Shown: piece after piece, positions 9,526 through 21,906 of the stretch
How positions within the stretch are numbered: position 1 is the stretch's first letter
Layout: each line of letters starts with the position of its first letter
Origin: Providencia alcalifaciens
GTDB taxonomy: Bacteria > Pseudomonadota > Gammaproteobacteria > Enterobacterales > Enterobacteriaceae
Direction of reading: 5' to 3'
DNA: 64,000 nt
NCBI RefSeq assembly: GCF_915403165.1
Contig: NZ_OU659204.1
Span: 3,596,001-3,660,000, forward strand
Translations under genes and position numbers: made by a program
The notes under the pieces: model-generated
Told to the model about the DNA's origin: nothing
Databases searched by the model: none
What the model saw: the letters and a program-made list of their open reading frames with translations, nothing else

Positions 9526-11646
9526 TTATTCTGCTGATTCCTGCTGTGCTGGAGCTTCTTCGCCAGCAACAGCTTCTTTCATGCTCAGGCGAATACGGCC
9601 TTGACGGTCGATTTCTAACACCTTAACAGGAACTTCTTGACCCATTTGCAGGTAGTCAGTCACTTTCTCTACACGCTTGTCAGCAATTTGAGAAATGTGA
9701 ACCAGACCTTCTTTACCGCCGCCGATAGCAACGAATGCACCGAAATCAACGATACGAGTCACTTTACCTTGGTAAATACGGTTCACTTCAACTTCTGCAG
9801 TGATGTCTTCGATGCGACGAATTGCTTCTTTCGCTTTCAGGCCATCAGTTGCTGCGATCTTCACAGTACCGTCATCTTCGATTTCGATAGTTGTGCCTGT
9901 TTCTTCCGTTAATGCACGGATAACAGAACCACCTTTACCGATGACATCTTTGATCTTGTCTGGGTTGATACGGATGGTGTAAATACGTGGAGCGAACTCG
10001 GAGATCTCTTCACGTGGACCATTGATAGCTTGTTCCATTGTGCCAAGGATATGCAGGCGCGCACCTTTAGCTTGGTTCAGAGCCACTTGCATGATTTCGC
10101 GAGTGATACCTTCGATTTTGATATCCATTTGCAGTGCGCTGATACCGTCACGGCTACCCGCTACTTTAAAGTCCATATCACCTAAGTGGTCTTCGTCACC
10201 TAAGATGTCAGACAGGACAACGAAATCATCGCCTTCTTTCACCAGACCCATCGCGATACCCGCAACAGCTGCTTTAATTGGTACACCAGCATCCATCAGA
10301 GCCAGAGACGCACCACATACAGACGCCATTGAAGAAGAACCGTTAGATTCCGTGATTTCAGAAACAACACGTACTGTGTATGGGAACTCAGTGTGTGAAG
10401 GCATAACAGCTAATACACCACGTTTCGCTAAGCGACCGTGACCAATTTCACGACGTTTAGGTGAACCAACCATGCCTGTTTCACCAACAGAGTACGGAGG
10501 GAAGTTGTAGTGGAATAAGAAGCGGTCAGTGTATTCGCCCATTATTTGGTCGATAACCTGTGCATCACGCTCAGTACCTAATGTTGCAGTAACCAGTGCC
10601 TGAGTTTCACCACGGGTGAACAGTGCAGAACCGTGAGTACGTGGCAGAACACCAGTACGAACGTCCAGCGCACGAACCATGTCTTTCTCACGACCATCGA
10701 TACGTGGCTCACCACGGATAACACGGCTACGAACAACTTGTTTTTCTAAGTGAGCAAGGATATCTGAAACTTCAGACAGATCAACGTTTTCGTCTTCAGC
10801 AAGCAGAGCTGCTGTCACTTCTTCTTTGATCAGGTCAACTTGAGCATAACGCTCTTGTTTTTCAGTGATGCGGTAAGCGTCGCCCATACGGCCTTCAGCC
10901 AATGCAGCAATACTATCTTTCAGCGCTTGGTTAACTGGCTCTGGCTGCCAATCCCATTTCGCTTTACCGGCTTCTTTCACTAAGTCATTGATGTTTTGGA
11001 TAACAACTTGTTGTTGATCGTGACCGAACACTACAGCACCCAGCATTTGCTCTTCACTTAACAGTTCAGCTTCTGACTCAACCATTAATACTGCGCTGTC
11101 AGTACCTGCAACCACTAAATCCAGACGGCTTGATTTTAATTCATCAGCAGTTGGGTTCAGAACATATTGGTCATTGATAAAACCAACACGTGCAGCACCG
11201 ATAGGACCATTGAATGGAACACCAGACAGTGCCAGTGCAGCAGATGCACCGATCATCGCAACGATATCTGGGTTAACTTGTGGGTTAACAGACACAACAG
11301 TAGCAATGATTTGGATTTCGTTCAGGAAGCTTTCTGGGAACAGAGGACGTAATGGACGGTCAATCAGACGAGCAATTAAGGTTTCGCCTTCACCAGGACG
11401 GCCTTCACGACGGAAGAAGCTACCTGGGATACGACCAGCAGCGTAAGTACGCTCTTGGTAGTTAACCGTTAAAGGGAAAAAGTCTTGACCCTCTTTCACT
11501 TTAGTTTTTGCCACAGCAGTCACGAATACTGCGGTGTCATCCATGTTTACCATCACCGCAGCCGTTGCTTGGCGTGCGATCATGCCTGTTTCTAATGTTA
11601 CGGTATGCTGGCCATACTGGAACTTACGAACAATAGGATTTAACAA
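9526..11646 (-). CDS. pnp: Polyribonucleotide nucleotidyltransferase (PNPase)
   Basis: 706 residues. Two RNase PH-like domains (about 1-220 and 310-550) are followed by a KH domain ([20 protein letters not shown]) and an S1 domain ([20 protein letters not shown]), the normal PNPase order and length. PNPase is a trimeric phosphorolytic 3'-5' exoribonuclease and part of the degradosome. The start codon is TTG at 11646, as in E. coli pnp, with AAGGG seven bases upstream. A long hairpin in the leader (11705-11783) matches the RNase III processing stem used for pnp autoregulation. rpsO lies upstream on the same strand. Confidence 0.97.
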   Translation of the reverse strand: MLNPIVRKFQYGQHTVTLETGMIARQATAAVMVNMDDTAVFVTAVAKTKVKEGQDFFPLTVNYQERTYAAGRIPGSFFRREGRPGEGETLIARLIDRPLRPLFPESFLNEIQIIATVVSVNPQVNPDIVAMIGASAALALSGVPFNGPIGAARVGFINDQYVLNPTADELKSSRLDLVVAGTDSAVLMVESEAELLSEEQMLGAVVFGHDQQQVVIQNINDLVKEAGKAKWDWQPEPVNQALKDSIAALAEGRMGDAYRITEKQERYAQVDLIKEEVTAALLAEDENVDLSEVSDILAHLEKQVVRSRVIRGEPRIDGREKDMVRALDVRTGVLPRTHGSALFTRGETQALVTATLGTERDAQVIDQIMGEYTDRFLFHYNFPPYSVGETGMVGSPKRREIGHGRLAKRGVLAVMPSHTEFPYTVRVVSEITESNGSSSMASVCGASLALMDAGVPIKAAVAGIAMGLVKEGDDFVVLSDILGDEDHLGDMDFKVAGSRDGISALQMDIKIEGITREIMQVALNQAKGARLHILGTMEQAINGPREEISEFAPRIYTIRINPDKIKDVIGKGGSVIRALTEETGTTIEIEDDGTVKIAATDGLKAKEAIRRIEDITAEVEVNRIYQGKVTRIVDFGAFVAIGGGKEGLVHISQIADKRVEKVTDYLQMGQEVPVKVLEIDRQGRIRLSMKEAVAGEEAPAQQESAE

Positions 11647-11704
11647 AATATTACCCTTTTTGTAAGGCTACGAGAGATTCTCAAGTAGCATGGTTTATTT
11701 TCTG

Positions 11705-11783
11705 ACTACAGCCTCGCGACTAATGAGAGGATTGATATTCCAATCATCAATTCTCTCATTAGCCGCGCGAATTCGGATGTAGT
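11705..11783 (-). promoter_or_regulatory. pnp leader double-stranded stem (probable RNase III site)
   Basis: Long imperfect stem-loop: ACTACA/TGTAGT at the base, then CGCG/CGCG, CTAATGAGAG/CTCTCATTAG and ATTGAT/ATCAAT toward the tip. In E. coli RNase III cuts such a stem in the pnp leader and PNPase then represses its own mRNA. Position and shape match; cleavage here is inferred. Confidence 0.75.
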
Positions 11784-11863
11784 TTTAAGTGGTTTTAATT
11801 AAAACAGTCAATTATCGATAATAGCTTAACATTTTAGTTAAGTATAATTCGAGTATTACTTCA

Positions 11864-11897
11864 ACTTTCAGCTAACTTTTACTTTCAGCTAACTTTT
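11864..11897. repeat. Exact 17-base tandem duplication in the rpsO-pnp gap
   Basis: ACTTTCAGCTAACTTTT occurs twice in direct tandem (11864-11880 and 11881-11897). It lies upstream of the pnp leader stem on the transcribed strand. Probably slipped-strand duplication; effect unknown. Confidence 0.8.
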
Positions 11898-11902
11898 AGA
11901 AG

Positions 11903-11925
11903 AAAAGGGGCCATTTGGCCCCTTT
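11903..11925 (-). terminator. rpsO terminator/attenuator
   Basis: Hairpin AAAGGGGCC / GGCCCCTTT with a 4-base loop, followed on the minus strand by TTCTTCT, 18 bases past the rpsO stop. E. coli has an equivalent partial terminator between rpsO and pnp. Confidence 0.8.
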
Positions 11926-11943
11926 CCTCTGAAACTGACAAGA

Positions 11944-12213
11944 TTAACGACGCAGACCCAGACGCTCGATCAGCGCTGTGTAACGTGCGATATCTTTACC
12001 TTTCAGGTAAGCTTGTAAACGACGACGCTGAGCAACCATGCGCAGCAGACCACGACGGCTGTGGTGATCTTTTTTGTGCTCGGAGAAGTGACCTTGCAGG
12101 TGATTGATTTGAGCTGTCAGCAGAGCGATTTGAACTTCGCTTGAACCCGTGTCATTTTCACCGCGGCCGAATTCAGCAACGATCTTCGCTTTCGCTTCAG
12201 TACTTAGAGACAT
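11944..12213 (-). CDS. rpsO: 30S ribosomal protein S15
   Basis: 89 residues, the same length as E. coli S15. It contains the conserved [19 protein letters not shown] segment that binds 16S rRNA helices, and ends in IERLGLRR. The start is ATG 12213, preceded by GGAG at good spacing; the four-codon extension to 12225 is not supported by the family. S15 binds the central domain of 16S rRNA early in assembly and represses its own translation in E. coli. It lies between truB and pnp, the conserved position. Confidence 0.97.
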   Translation of the reverse strand: MSLSTEAKAKIVAEFGRGENDTGSSEVQIALLTAQINHLQGHFSEHKKDHHSRRGLLRMVAQRRRLQAYLKGKDIARYTALIERLGLRR

Positions 12214-12327
12214 AATAAACTCCAAAATAATATAAATTTAAGTGATGAGAGCCAATCTCTAATTTAGCATCTCAAGATTTAGCGCCGTCATTCTACGCTG
12301 CTTAGAACAGCAAAGCAATAAGCGCCA

Positions 12328-13281
12328 TTATGCGGACGGCTCATTTTCAACGACCAAACGCTTCGGTGCAATACGTCCATCTTCACTAATCAGAGCTATA
12401 CCGATAAACCGCTGCTCTGAACCACAAGTGACGCGGATCATATCGCCTTCTGCTAGGCCTTTCACATCACCGCACACAGGTTGACCCTGTTTAAAATACG
12501 CGGCTGTTTCCTCAGTAATATTCACTGCAGGAAAATGAACCACTGCGGTATCCATTGGCAAGAGCAAGGAGTCAAGTAACGATTCAAATGAACCTTCTCC
12601 CGCGTCTACTTTTGCCCGTAAAGCAGCTAATTGTTCCAACGTGACCATGCGATCGTAAGGATAATTTGCCACTTGTACACGACGCAGATAAGTCACATGT
12701 GCGCCACATCCTAACATTTCACCTAAATCGTCAATAATAGTCCGAATATAGGTACCTTTAGAACAGTGAATTTCCAGTTCTAATTCGTTGTTATCCCAAC
12801 GAATAAACTGAAGTTCATACACTGTAATTGGACGTGCTTCACGCTCTACCGTAATACCTTTACGTGCGTATTCATACAATGGACGCCCTTGGTGTTTCAG
12901 CGCTGAATACATGGAAGGAACTTGCAGGGTATCACCACGAAAATATTCGAGGGCCTCTTCAAGTTGCTGTGCAGTAAAAGTGATATCGCGTTCACTAATG
13001 ATTTCGCCATGAGAATCGGAAGTGTCCGTTCGCTGTCCAAGGCGTGCAATCACCCGATAACGCTTATCTGAATCGAGTAGAAACTGTGAAAATTTCGTCG
13101 CTTCACCAAGGCAGACTGGCAACATGCCTGTCGCCAGTGGGTCAAGTGCCCCCGTATGCCCGGCTTTATTCGCGTTGAAAAAGCGCCGCACTTTTTGCAG
13201 CGCATCGTTTGAGGAAATATCGGTAGGCTTATCTAACAGCACAACGCCGTCAATATTGCGCCCGCTACGACGACGCCCCAT
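12328..13281 (-). CDS. truB: tRNA pseudouridine(55) synthase TruB
   Basis: 317 residues. The catalytic motif [15 protein letters not shown] (Asp about 48) and [17 protein letters not shown] are visible, and a PUA-like C-terminal domain closes the protein. TruB makes the universal pseudouridine 55 in the T loop of tRNAs and also acts as a tRNA chaperone. Its ATG overlaps the rbfA stop by one base (TAATG), so translation is probably coupled. The length is close to E. coli TruB (314). Confidence 0.96.
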   Translation of the reverse strand: MGRRRSGRNIDGVVLLDKPTDISSNDALQKVRRFFNANKAGHTGALDPLATGMLPVCLGEATKFSQFLLDSDKRYRVIARLGQRTDTSDSHGEIISERDITFTAQQLEEALEYFRGDTLQVPSMYSALKHQGRPLYEYARKGITVEREARPITVYELQFIRWDNNELELEIHCSKGTYIRTIIDDLGEMLGCGAHVTYLRRVQVANYPYDRMVTLEQLAALRAKVDAGEGSFESLLDSLLLPMDTAVVHFPAVNITEETAAYFKQGQPVCGDVKGLAEGDMIRVTCGSEQRFIGIALISEDGRIAPKRLVVENEPSA

Positions 13282-13691
13282 TATTTTTCCTCTTTACTAT
13301 CTGTACCTACACGACGCTCTTCATCATTACGAATAACGTTCGATACTAAGTTAGACATACGCATACCATCAACTAATGAGTTGTCATATTCAAACGTTAA
13401 CTCAGGAATAATACGTAAACGCATTGCTTTCCCCAGTAATGAACGAATGAAGCCTGACGCTTCATTTAATGCTTTAATGCCGTCTGCAACCATTTCTTCT
13501 TCACTTTTTTCATTCGCAAAATTGAAGAAAGTGACGAAGACTTTACCGTATGCCAGATCCCGTGACAGCTCTACGCCAGAAACGGTTGCCATACCAATAC
13601 GGGGGTCTTTGATTTCGCGCTGCAAGATAATCGCAATTTCTTTTTGCATTTCTTGGGCTACGCGCTGAGAACGACTGAATTCTTTTGCCAT
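13281..13691 (-). CDS. rbfA: 30S ribosome-binding factor RbfA
   Basis: 136 residues with a KH-like single domain: [20 protein letters not shown] at the start and [17 protein letters not shown] near the end, as in E. coli RbfA (133). It binds immature 30S subunits and helps the final maturation of the 16S 5' end, notably in the cold. It lies between infB and truB and shares a stop/start overlap with truB. Confidence 0.96.
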   Translation of the reverse strand: MAKEFSRSQRVAQEMQKEIAIILQREIKDPRIGMATVSGVELSRDLAYGKVFVTFFNFANEKSEEEMVADGIKALNEASGFIRSLLGKAMRLRIIPELTFEYDNSLVDGMRMSNLVSNVIRNDEERRVGTDSKEEK

Positions 13692-13711
13692 CGTTAATCT
13701 CCTGACAATAA

Positions 13712-13729
13712 AGGGGGCAATAGCCCCCT
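13712..13729 (-). other. Stem-loop in the infB-rbfA gap
   Basis: AGGGGGC / GCCCCCT hairpin with a 4-base loop, followed on the minus strand by TTTATTG. It may be a leaky terminator or processing stem within the operon. Confidence 0.5.
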
Positions 13730-13776
13730 CACTAATACTATTTTGTCACCACGATACTTCGTGGGTACTCACAAAA

Positions 13777-16515
13777 TTAACCGTCGATTGAACGTTTAAC
13801 TTCGATAATTTCAAAGACTTCGATCATATCGCCGACACGGACATCGTTGTAGTTCTTAACACCGATACCACATTCCATACCGTTACGAACTTCGCTAACG
13901 TCATCTTTAAAGCGACGCAGTGATTCCAGCTCACCTTCGTAGATAACCACGTTATCACGCAGAACGCGGATTGGGTTATTACGCTTGATGGTACCTTCTG
14001 TAACCATACAACCAGCAACTGCACCAAATTTCGGTGATTTGAACACATCACGGACTTCTGCAAGACCCATGATTTGCTGTTTGTATTCAGGTGCCAACAT
14101 ACCGCTCATCGCTTGTTTGATTTCATCAATCAGGCTATAGATGACGGAGTAGTAGCGTAAATCAACGCTTTCGCTTTCAACTACGCGACGAGCAGATGCA
14201 TCGGCACGGACGTTAAAGCCAAGAATGATCGCATTAGAAGCTGCAGCCAGAGTTGCATCAGTTTCAGTGATACCGCCCACGCCAGAACCGATGATTTTGA
14301 TTTTAACTTCATCAGTTGACAGTTTCATCAGAGACTCAGTGATAGCTTCACAGGTACCTTGAACGTCAGTTTTCAGTACGATATTCAGTTCAGAAACTTT
14401 ACCTTCTTCCATGTTAGCAAACATGTTTTCCAGTTTAGATTTCTGCTGGCGAGCTAATTTCACATCACGGAATTTACCTTGACGATACAGAGCAACTTCA
14501 CGCGCTTTTTTCTCATCACGAACAACTGTCGCTTCATCACCCGCAGAAGGAACGCTGGACAGACCCAGGATCTCAACTGGAATTGAAGGGCCGGCAGATT
14601 GAACTTCTTTACCTAATTCGTTACGCATTGCACGAATACGGCCATATTCAAATCCACACAGAACGATGTCACCTTTGTTCAATGTACCTTCTTGAACCAG
14701 GATAGTAGCTACTGGGCCACGACCTTTGTCCAAGTAAGATTCAACAACAACACCGCTTGCCATACCTGCATATACTGCTTTCAGTTCTAAAACTTCAGCT
14801 TGCAGCAAGATAGCATCTAACAGTTCATCGATACCGGTACCTACTTTTGCAGATACACCGATAAACTGCGTTTCACCGCCCCACTCTTCAGAAATAATAC
14901 CGTACTGAGACAGCTCATTTCTAACGCGATCTGGGTCAGCTTCTGGTTTATCCATTTTGTTCACAGCAACAACAACTGGCACACCCGCAGCTTTCGCATG
15001 CTGGATAGCTTCGATTGTTTGTGGCATAACACCATCATCCGCAGCAACAACCAGAACAACGATATCCGTTGCCTGAGCACCACGAGCACGCATTGATGTA
15101 AACGCGGCGTGACCTGGGGTGTCTAAGAAGGTAATCATACCTTTGTCAGTTTGGACGTGATATGCACCGATGTGCTGAGTAATACCACCCGCTTCGCCTG
15201 ACGCTACTTTCGTTGAACGAATGTAGTCCAGTAAAGAGGTTTTACCGTGGTCAACGTGACCCATGATGGTCACGACAGGAGCACGAGGCTCTTTCACCGC
15301 TGAGCCAGTGTCACGGTCATTCATCACCGATTCTTCTAACTCATTCTCACGACGCAGAATAACTTTGTGTCCCATTTCTTCTGCAACTAACTGTGCAGTT
15401 TCTTGGTCAATCACTTGGTTAATGGTTGCCATTGCACCCATTTTCATCATCGTTTTGATGACTTGGGAGCCTTTAACCGCCATTTTGTTAGCCAGTTCGC
15501 CAACAGTAATGGTTTCGCCAATCACTACGTCACGGTTTACCGCAACAGCAGGCTTGGTAAAGCTTTGTTGTAAAGAACTACCTTTACGTTGCTTACCTTT
15601 AGAACGACCTGAACGACCCGCAGCACGCTCTTCTTCACGATCAGCTTTTTCAGACAATTTATTGCCTTTTTTCTGACGTGGAGCTTTCGCTGTACGGTTA
15701 CGTGAACGACGGCCTTCTTCTTTCTCATCACTTTCGTCTTCTGCTGCACGAGCATGGGTAGACGTTGTAGTGTGATAGTCGCTGTCTTCTTCAGTTTTAG
15801 TTTCAGCCGTCCATTTCTCACCGTTCTCTTCAGCCATTTTACGGGCTTCTTCAGCAACACGGCGCGCATCAGCTTCAACTTTACGTTGAGTTTCTTCTTC
15901 CGCTTTGCGTTTCAGTTCAGCAGCTTCGGCTTCAAGACGCTGTTTGTCAGCGTTACTTTCTGTCGCCGCTTTGCTTGGTTTTTGATTTTCGCTTTGTTTC
16001 ACTTTTTCTCTTTCCGCTACTTCGCGCGTAGCTTTATCAGCTGCTTCACGTTTTGCTTTCTCTTCGGCTTCACGTTTTGAGTTAGCTGCCGCGTCACGTT
16101 TTGCAGCGTCTTCTGCTGCACGTTTCGCTTCTGCATCACGTTTTGCCAGTTCCTCAGCTTCGCGCTGTGCCTGCTCTTCCGCTTCACGCTGCGCCTGCTC
16201 TTCCGCTTGCGCTTCTTCAGCGTCGCGGTTCACATAAGTGCGTTTTTTGCGGACTTCAACATTTACCGATTTGCTTTTGCCACCGGTGACTGGAACACTC
16301 AGCGTACTACGAGTTTTACGCTGCAATGTTAACTTACTTGGCTGCCCCGCTGCACCGCCTTGTTCACGGTTTAAGTGGTTCAGTAAAGTTTCTTTTTCAG
16401 TCTGGCTAACAGAGTCATTCGCACCTTTAGTGATCCCTGCTTCAGCAAATTGCTGTACCAGGCGTTCAACTGTGGTTTGAATTTCCGTTGCCAGTGATTT
16501 TACAGTTTCTGTCAT
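13777..16515 (-). CDS. infB: Translation initiation factor IF-2
   Basis: 912 residues. The N-terminal IF2N domain ([20 protein letters not shown]) is followed by a long charged repeat region ([18 protein letters not shown] type, about 125-300), a second IF2N domain ([16 protein letters not shown]), the G domain with GHVDHGKT (about 415), DTPGHAAFT and NKMD, then domains that end in the fMet-tRNA binding region. The GTPase brings initiator tRNA to the 30S subunit. The start is ATG 16515, preceded by GGAAGGA; the 16-codon upstream extension has no homology support. In E. coli shorter forms arise from internal starts after the repeat region; similar starts are possible here but not verified. It follows nusA by 23 bases. 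Confidence 0.97.
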   Translation of the reverse strand: MTETVKSLATEIQTTVERLVQQFAEAGITKGANDSVSQTEKETLLNHLNREQGGAAGQPSKLTLQRKTRSTLSVPVTGGKSKSVNVEVRKKRTYVNRDAEEAQAEEQAQREAEEQAQREAEELAKRDAEAKRAAEDAAKRDAAANSKREAEEKAKREAADKATREVAEREKVKQSENQKPSKAATESNADKQRLEAEAAELKRKAEEETQRKVEADARRVAEEARKMAEENGEKWTAETKTEEDSDYHTTTSTHARAAEDESDEKEEGRRSRNRTAKAPRQKKGNKLSEKADREEERAAGRSGRSKGKQRKGSSLQQSFTKPAVAVNRDVVIGETITVGELANKMAVKGSQVIKTMMKMGAMATINQVIDQETAQLVAEEMGHKVILRRENELEESVMNDRDTGSAVKEPRAPVVTIMGHVDHGKTSLLDYIRSTKVASGEAGGITQHIGAYHVQTDKGMITFLDTPGHAAFTSMRARGAQATDIVVLVVAADDGVMPQTIEAIQHAKAAGVPVVVAVNKMDKPEADPDRVRNELSQYGIISEEWGGETQFIGVSAKVGTGIDELLDAILLQAEVLELKAVYAGMASGVVVESYLDKGRGPVATILVQEGTLNKGDIVLCGFEYGRIRAMRNELGKEVQSAGPSIPVEILGLSSVPSAGDEATVVRDEKKAREVALYRQGKFRDVKLARQQKSKLENMFANMEEGKVSELNIVLKTDVQGTCEAITESLMKLSTDEVKIKIIGSGVGGITETDATLAAASNAIILGFNVRADASARRVVESESVDLRYYSVIYSLIDEIKQAMSGMLAPEYKQQIMGLAEVRDVFKSPKFGAVAGCMVTEGTIKRNNPIRVLRDNVVIYEGELESLRRFKDDVSEVRNGMECGIGVKNYNDVRVGDMIEVFEIIEVKRSIDG

Positions 16516-16538
16516 GCCGTTCCTTCCTGCTACAGTGT

Positions 16539-18523
<1,985 letters not shown>

Positions 18524-18540
18524 GCCCACCCCCAGACATA

Positions 18541-18559
18541 AAAAAAGGGCATAAAGCCC
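18541..18559 (-). promoter_or_regulatory. Second terminator-like hairpin in the rimP leader
   Basis: On the minus strand GGGC-TTTAT-GCCC is followed by seven T residues, directly before the rimP ribosome site. Its left arm (GGGCTTT) can also pair with the left arm of the upstream terminator (AAAGCCC), so the two hairpins could be alternatives. This fits the attenuator-like rimP leader described in gammaproteobacteria; the switch here is inferred. Confidence 0.6.
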
Positions 18560-18582
18560 AGTTAATTCGATTGTCAAATAAC

Positions 18583-18608
18583 AAAAAACCCCGAAATTCG
18601 GGGCTTTT
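18583..18608 (-). terminator. metY terminator / rimP leader attenuator
   Basis: Strong hairpin AAAAGCCCCG / CGGGGTTTTTT on the minus strand, between metY and rimP. Genes downstream require read-through or antitermination. Confidence 0.85.
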
Positions 18609-18736
18609 GTAACTGGACCCATAGTACATGGGTTTACCGTGCTCTTAGTATACCTTGAAAATCTAGATAAATCGATGAGAAATTACGATAACGATATCTG
18701 ATATTGTTGCGACAAGATATGTATGACTAAGAGAAA

Positions 18737-18813
<77 letters not shown>

Positions 18814-18827
18814 TTCGAAACGTGACT

Positions 18828-18856
18828 ATTTTACACTGACTATTGTGAGTTCACAA
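18828..18856 (-). promoter_or_regulatory. Predicted sigma-70 promoter of metY
   Basis: TTGTGA, a 17-base spacer and TAAAAT on the minus strand. The predicted start is a few bases before the mature tRNA 5' end. It lies in the 57-base gap between leuU and metY. Confidence 0.6.
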
Positions 18857-18870
18857 GTCGTCTAAAATAA

Positions 18871-18960
18871 TGGTGCCGAGGACGGGACTTGAACCCGTAC
18901 GCCCGTTTTGTAGGCACTACCACCTCAAGGTAGCGTGTATACCAATTTCACCACCTCGGC
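18871..18960 (-). tRNA. leuU: tRNA-Leu (GAG)
   Basis: 90 bases with encoded CCA. Acceptor GCCGAGG pairs with CCTCGGC; anticodon GAG lies in CTACCTTGAGGTGGTAG; there is a long variable arm, as expected for leucine tRNA. It follows secG on the same strand as in E. coli and is probably co-transcribed with it. Confidence 0.96.
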
Positions 18961-19066
18961 ACTGAGGTGAGGTTACTAATTTAATAATCAATAACCTCAA
19001 ATTTTTAACTTCTTACTACTTTGCTTCTAATGAAGACATAAAGTCATCATTCGGAATCTGTAACAC

Positions 19067-19411
19067 TTAACGAGGAATATCGCTCGTTGGTGTTGCTGGT
19101 GCTGCCGGAACGTCTGTTGGTTGCTCGACTTTTGCCGGTTCGCTAATGTTTTCCCACTTACTACCTGCACCAGTTCCATATTTATTGGCAGTCATGTTGC
19201 CAAGAATTAAACTGATGATGAAAAACACAGCAGCCAAGATTCCAGTCATACGGGTCATGAAGTTACCTGAACCCGATGAACCAAACAGTGTTGCAGAAGC
19301 GCCCGCACCGAATGATGCACCCATGTCAGCACCTTTACCTTGCTGTAACATGACCAGACCAACTAGGCCGATAGCCGCGAGCAAGAAAACAACTAAAAGA
19401 GCTATATACAT
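19067..19411 (-). CDS. secG: Preprotein translocase subunit SecG
   Basis: 114 residues with two membrane segments (about 3-22 and 52-72) joined by the conserved LQQGKGADMGASFGAGAS loop and ending in a proline/alanine-rich tail. SecG is the small SecYEG component that stimulates protein export. AGGTAA precedes the ATG. It is followed by leuU 106 bases on. E. coli SecG is 110 residues. Confidence 0.95.
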   Translation of the reverse strand: MYIALLVVFLLAAIGLVGLVMLQQGKGADMGASFGAGASATLFGSSGSGNFMTRMTGILAAVFFIISLILGNMTANKYGTGAGSKWENISEPAKVEQPTDVPAAPATPTSDIPR

Positions 19412-19657
19412 TTGAGTTACCTATTCAGTTACGGCGCATAGCCTATGCTATGACCCTTATACTGCACACCTACTCAAAACATTATTACAGAATTGAGCAG
19501 GTGCGAATACTAACCAAAGCTGAGCCGACAAGCAAGTCTATTTTGATTTCATTTAACTATTTGAAGAAAAAAACAGCAAACTATCGAAATAATGCTCAAC
19601 TCAGTTATTAGCCTCCCTCCAGCTGATTTTTATCCGCTAAAGGGAGAATGTAAGGCG

Positions 19658-20995
19658 TTAACCTGCCGCTTTAACGGCATCAGCAATACGGTTCGCCATT
19701 TCGGTGACTGTTTCTTCGTTTTCACCTTCAACCATGACACGAATCAGTGGTTCAGTACCTGATTTTCTTAGCAATACGCGACCTTTTCCGGCTAACTCTT
19801 TTTCCACTTGCTCATTTGCCGCAATGACTGCATCACTTTGCAGAGGATCGTGTTTGCCTTTAAAGCGTACGTTGACCAGAATTTGAGGTAGAAGCTTCAT
19901 ACCACTGCATAAATCGTGCAGACTCATATGATTACGCACCATTGCACTCAGTACTTGCAGACCCGCAACAATACCGTCACCGGTTGTGGTTTTATCTAAT
20001 AAAATCACATGACCTGAGTTTTCAGCACCCATGCGCCAGCCTTTTTCTTGCAGCTTTTCTAGCACATAACGGTCACCCACTTTCGCACGTTCAAATGGAA
20101 TACCCAGCTGTTTCAGCGCAATTTCTAACCCCATATTACTCATTAGAGTCCCCACGACGCCACCTTTCAATTGGCCTTGACGCAGTGCTTCACGAGCAAT
20201 GATATACAGAATTTGGTCGCCATCGACTTTATTACCTTGATGATCGACCATGATGATACGGTCGCCGTCACCATCAAATGCTAAACCTACATCCGCTTTT
20301 TCAGCTAATACACGCTCTTGTAGCTTACGAACATCGGTTGCACCACACTCTTCGTTGATGTTGATCCCGTTAGGATCGCAACCCATAGTGATGATTTGAG
20401 CGCCTAATTCGCTAAAGACGCTAGGTGCGATATGGTAAGTTGCACCATTCGCGCAGTCTAAGACAACTTTGAGGCTGCTTAAGCTCTGTTCGTTCGGGAA
20501 TGTCCCTTTACAGAATTCAATGTAGCGCCCTGCGGCATCAACGATGCGGTTTGCGCGCCCTAATTCCGCGGATTCAACGCACGTAATTGGTTTTTCCATT
20601 TCCGCTTCAATGGCTTCTTCAACTTCGTCAGGCAGTTTAGTTCCATCGATGGAGAAGAATTTGATCCCATTATCATAGTAAGGATTATGGGAAGCTGAAA
20701 TGACGATCCCAGCTTCTGCGCGGAAAGTGCGAGTTAGGTAAGCCACTGCTGGCGTTGGCATTGGACCGGTGAAGGAAGCAGATAACCCTGCTGCAGCTAA
20801 GCCAGCTTCTAATGAAGATTCCAGCATGTAGCCAGAAATACGCGTATCTTTACCAATGATAATTTTACGTGAGCCGTGACGAGCCAGTACTTTACCCGCT
20901 GCCCAGCCTAATTTTAAAACAAAATCAGGCGTAATTGGGCTATCGCCCACTTTGCCACGGATACCATCAGTACCAAAATATTTACGGTTACTCAT
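19658..20995 (-). CDS. glmM: Phosphoglucosamine mutase
   Basis: 445 residues, identical in length to E. coli GlmM. The phosphoserine loop [17 protein letters not shown] (Ser about 102), metal loop [11 protein letters not shown], and phosphate-binding [15 protein letters not shown] are all present. It converts glucosamine-6-phosphate to glucosamine-1-phosphate for UDP-GlcNAc, feeding peptidoglycan and LPS. It overlaps the end of folP by eight bases, so the two are translationally coupled. Confidence 0.97.
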   Translation of the reverse strand: MSNRKYFGTDGIRGKVGDSPITPDFVLKLGWAAGKVLARHGSRKIIIGKDTRISGYMLESSLEAGLAAAGLSASFTGPMPTPAVAYLTRTFRAEAGIVISASHNPYYDNGIKFFSIDGTKLPDEVEEAIEAEMEKPITCVESAELGRANRIVDAAGRYIEFCKGTFPNEQSLSSLKVVLDCANGATYHIAPSVFSELGAQIITMGCDPNGININEECGATDVRKLQERVLAEKADVGLAFDGDGDRIIMVDHQGNKVDGDQILYIIAREALRQGQLKGGVVGTLMSNMGLEIALKQLGIPFERAKVGDRYVLEKLQEKGWRMGAENSGHVILLDKTTTGDGIVAGLQVLSAMVRNHMSLHDLCSGMKLLPQILVNVRFKGKHDPLQSDAVIAANEQVEKELAGKGRVLLRKSGTEPLIRVMVEGENEETVTEMANRIADAVKAAG

Positions 20996-21836
20996 ACGCT
21001 AATTTTTCCTTTTCTGACAGAGTCATCTGAACGACTTGCATTGCTTGTACTGTCTCTTTCACATCATGAACTCGGATAATCTGAGCCCCTTGCATTGCTG
21101 CAATCGTGGCGCACGCTAAGCTACCCGCTAGACGTTCTTGAGGTGGAACATTTAATAATTGTCCAATCATAGATTTTCGCGACAATCCTGCCAAGAGCGG
21201 TAGTCCGAAATCATGAAATTGATCTAAATGCGCTAGTAACTGGTAATTATGCGACAGGTTCTTACCAAAACCAAAGCCTGGATCGAGGATTATTTGCTGT
21301 TTATCAATTCCCGCCTTCATGCAACGCTCAATCTCTCGAGCCAAATACTCTTTAACATCTTTAACCACATCCGCATAATCTGGTGCATCTTGCATGGTTC
21401 TTGGTTGACCTTGCATGTGCATAATGCAGACTGGCAATCCCAGTTTTGCAGCTACTGCAAGGGAGCCTTCTTCATGTAACGAGCGGATATCATTGATAAT
21501 ATGCATCCCAGCTTTGGCTGCCTCATCCATTACTTGGGCTTTTGACGTGTCTACAGAGATCCAAACATCAAAACGTTTTGCAATCGCTTCTACAACAGGC
21601 ACAACACGGTCGAGTTCTTCACTGATAGAAACCTCAGCGGCACCCGGTCGGGTTGACTCACCGCCGATATCAATAATTGTTGCCCCTTCTTGTACCATTT
21701 TGGCAACATGGTCTAGAGCATCATGATAACGATTATGGGTGCCACCATCTGAGAATGAATCAGGAGTAACATTCAAAATCCCCATCACTTGAGGAGTGGA
21801 TAAGTCAAGGAGGCGACCTCGGGCTTTAATATGCAT
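20988..21836 (-). CDS. folP: Dihydropteroate synthase
   Basis: 282 residues, the E. coli length. The pterin-binding signatures [14 protein letters not shown] near the N-terminus, [12 protein letters not shown] and DPGFGFGK are present, and the C-terminal arginine region (IIRVHDV) is kept. It condenses para-aminobenzoate with the dihydropterin diphosphate in folate synthesis and is the sulfonamide target. It runs into glmM with an overlap and lies downstream of ftsH, separated by a terminator. Confidence 0.97.
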   Translation of the reverse strand: MHIKARGRLLDLSTPQVMGILNVTPDSFSDGGTHNRYHDALDHVAKMVQEGATIIDIGGESTRPGAAEVSISEELDRVVPVVEAIAKRFDVWISVDTSKAQVMDEAAKAGMHIINDIRSLHEEGSLAVAAKLGLPVCIMHMQGQPRTMQDAPDYADVVKDVKEYLAREIERCMKAGIDKQQIILDPGFGFGKNLSHNYQLLAHLDQFHDFGLPLLAGLSRKSMIGQLLNVPPQERLAGSLACATIAAMQGAQIIRVHDVKETVQAMQVVQMTLSEKEKLAYE

Positions 21837-21855
21837 GATTATTTTTCCTTAACGT

Positions 21856-21881
21856 AAAAAACCCCAGTGACCTGGGGTTTT
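21856..21881 (-). terminator. Terminator after ftsH
   Basis: AAAAACCCCAG / CTGGGGTTTTT hairpin with a short loop, symmetrical. It separates ftsH from the folP-glmM unit. Confidence 0.8.
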
Positions 21882-21906
21882 TAATTATTCAACTTGTCAC
21901 GATAGT

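Noticed and set aside
18524..18622. Longer rimP start at an ATG at 18622
   Set aside because: The extension runs through two hairpins of the leader and adds 33 residues not found in the family.
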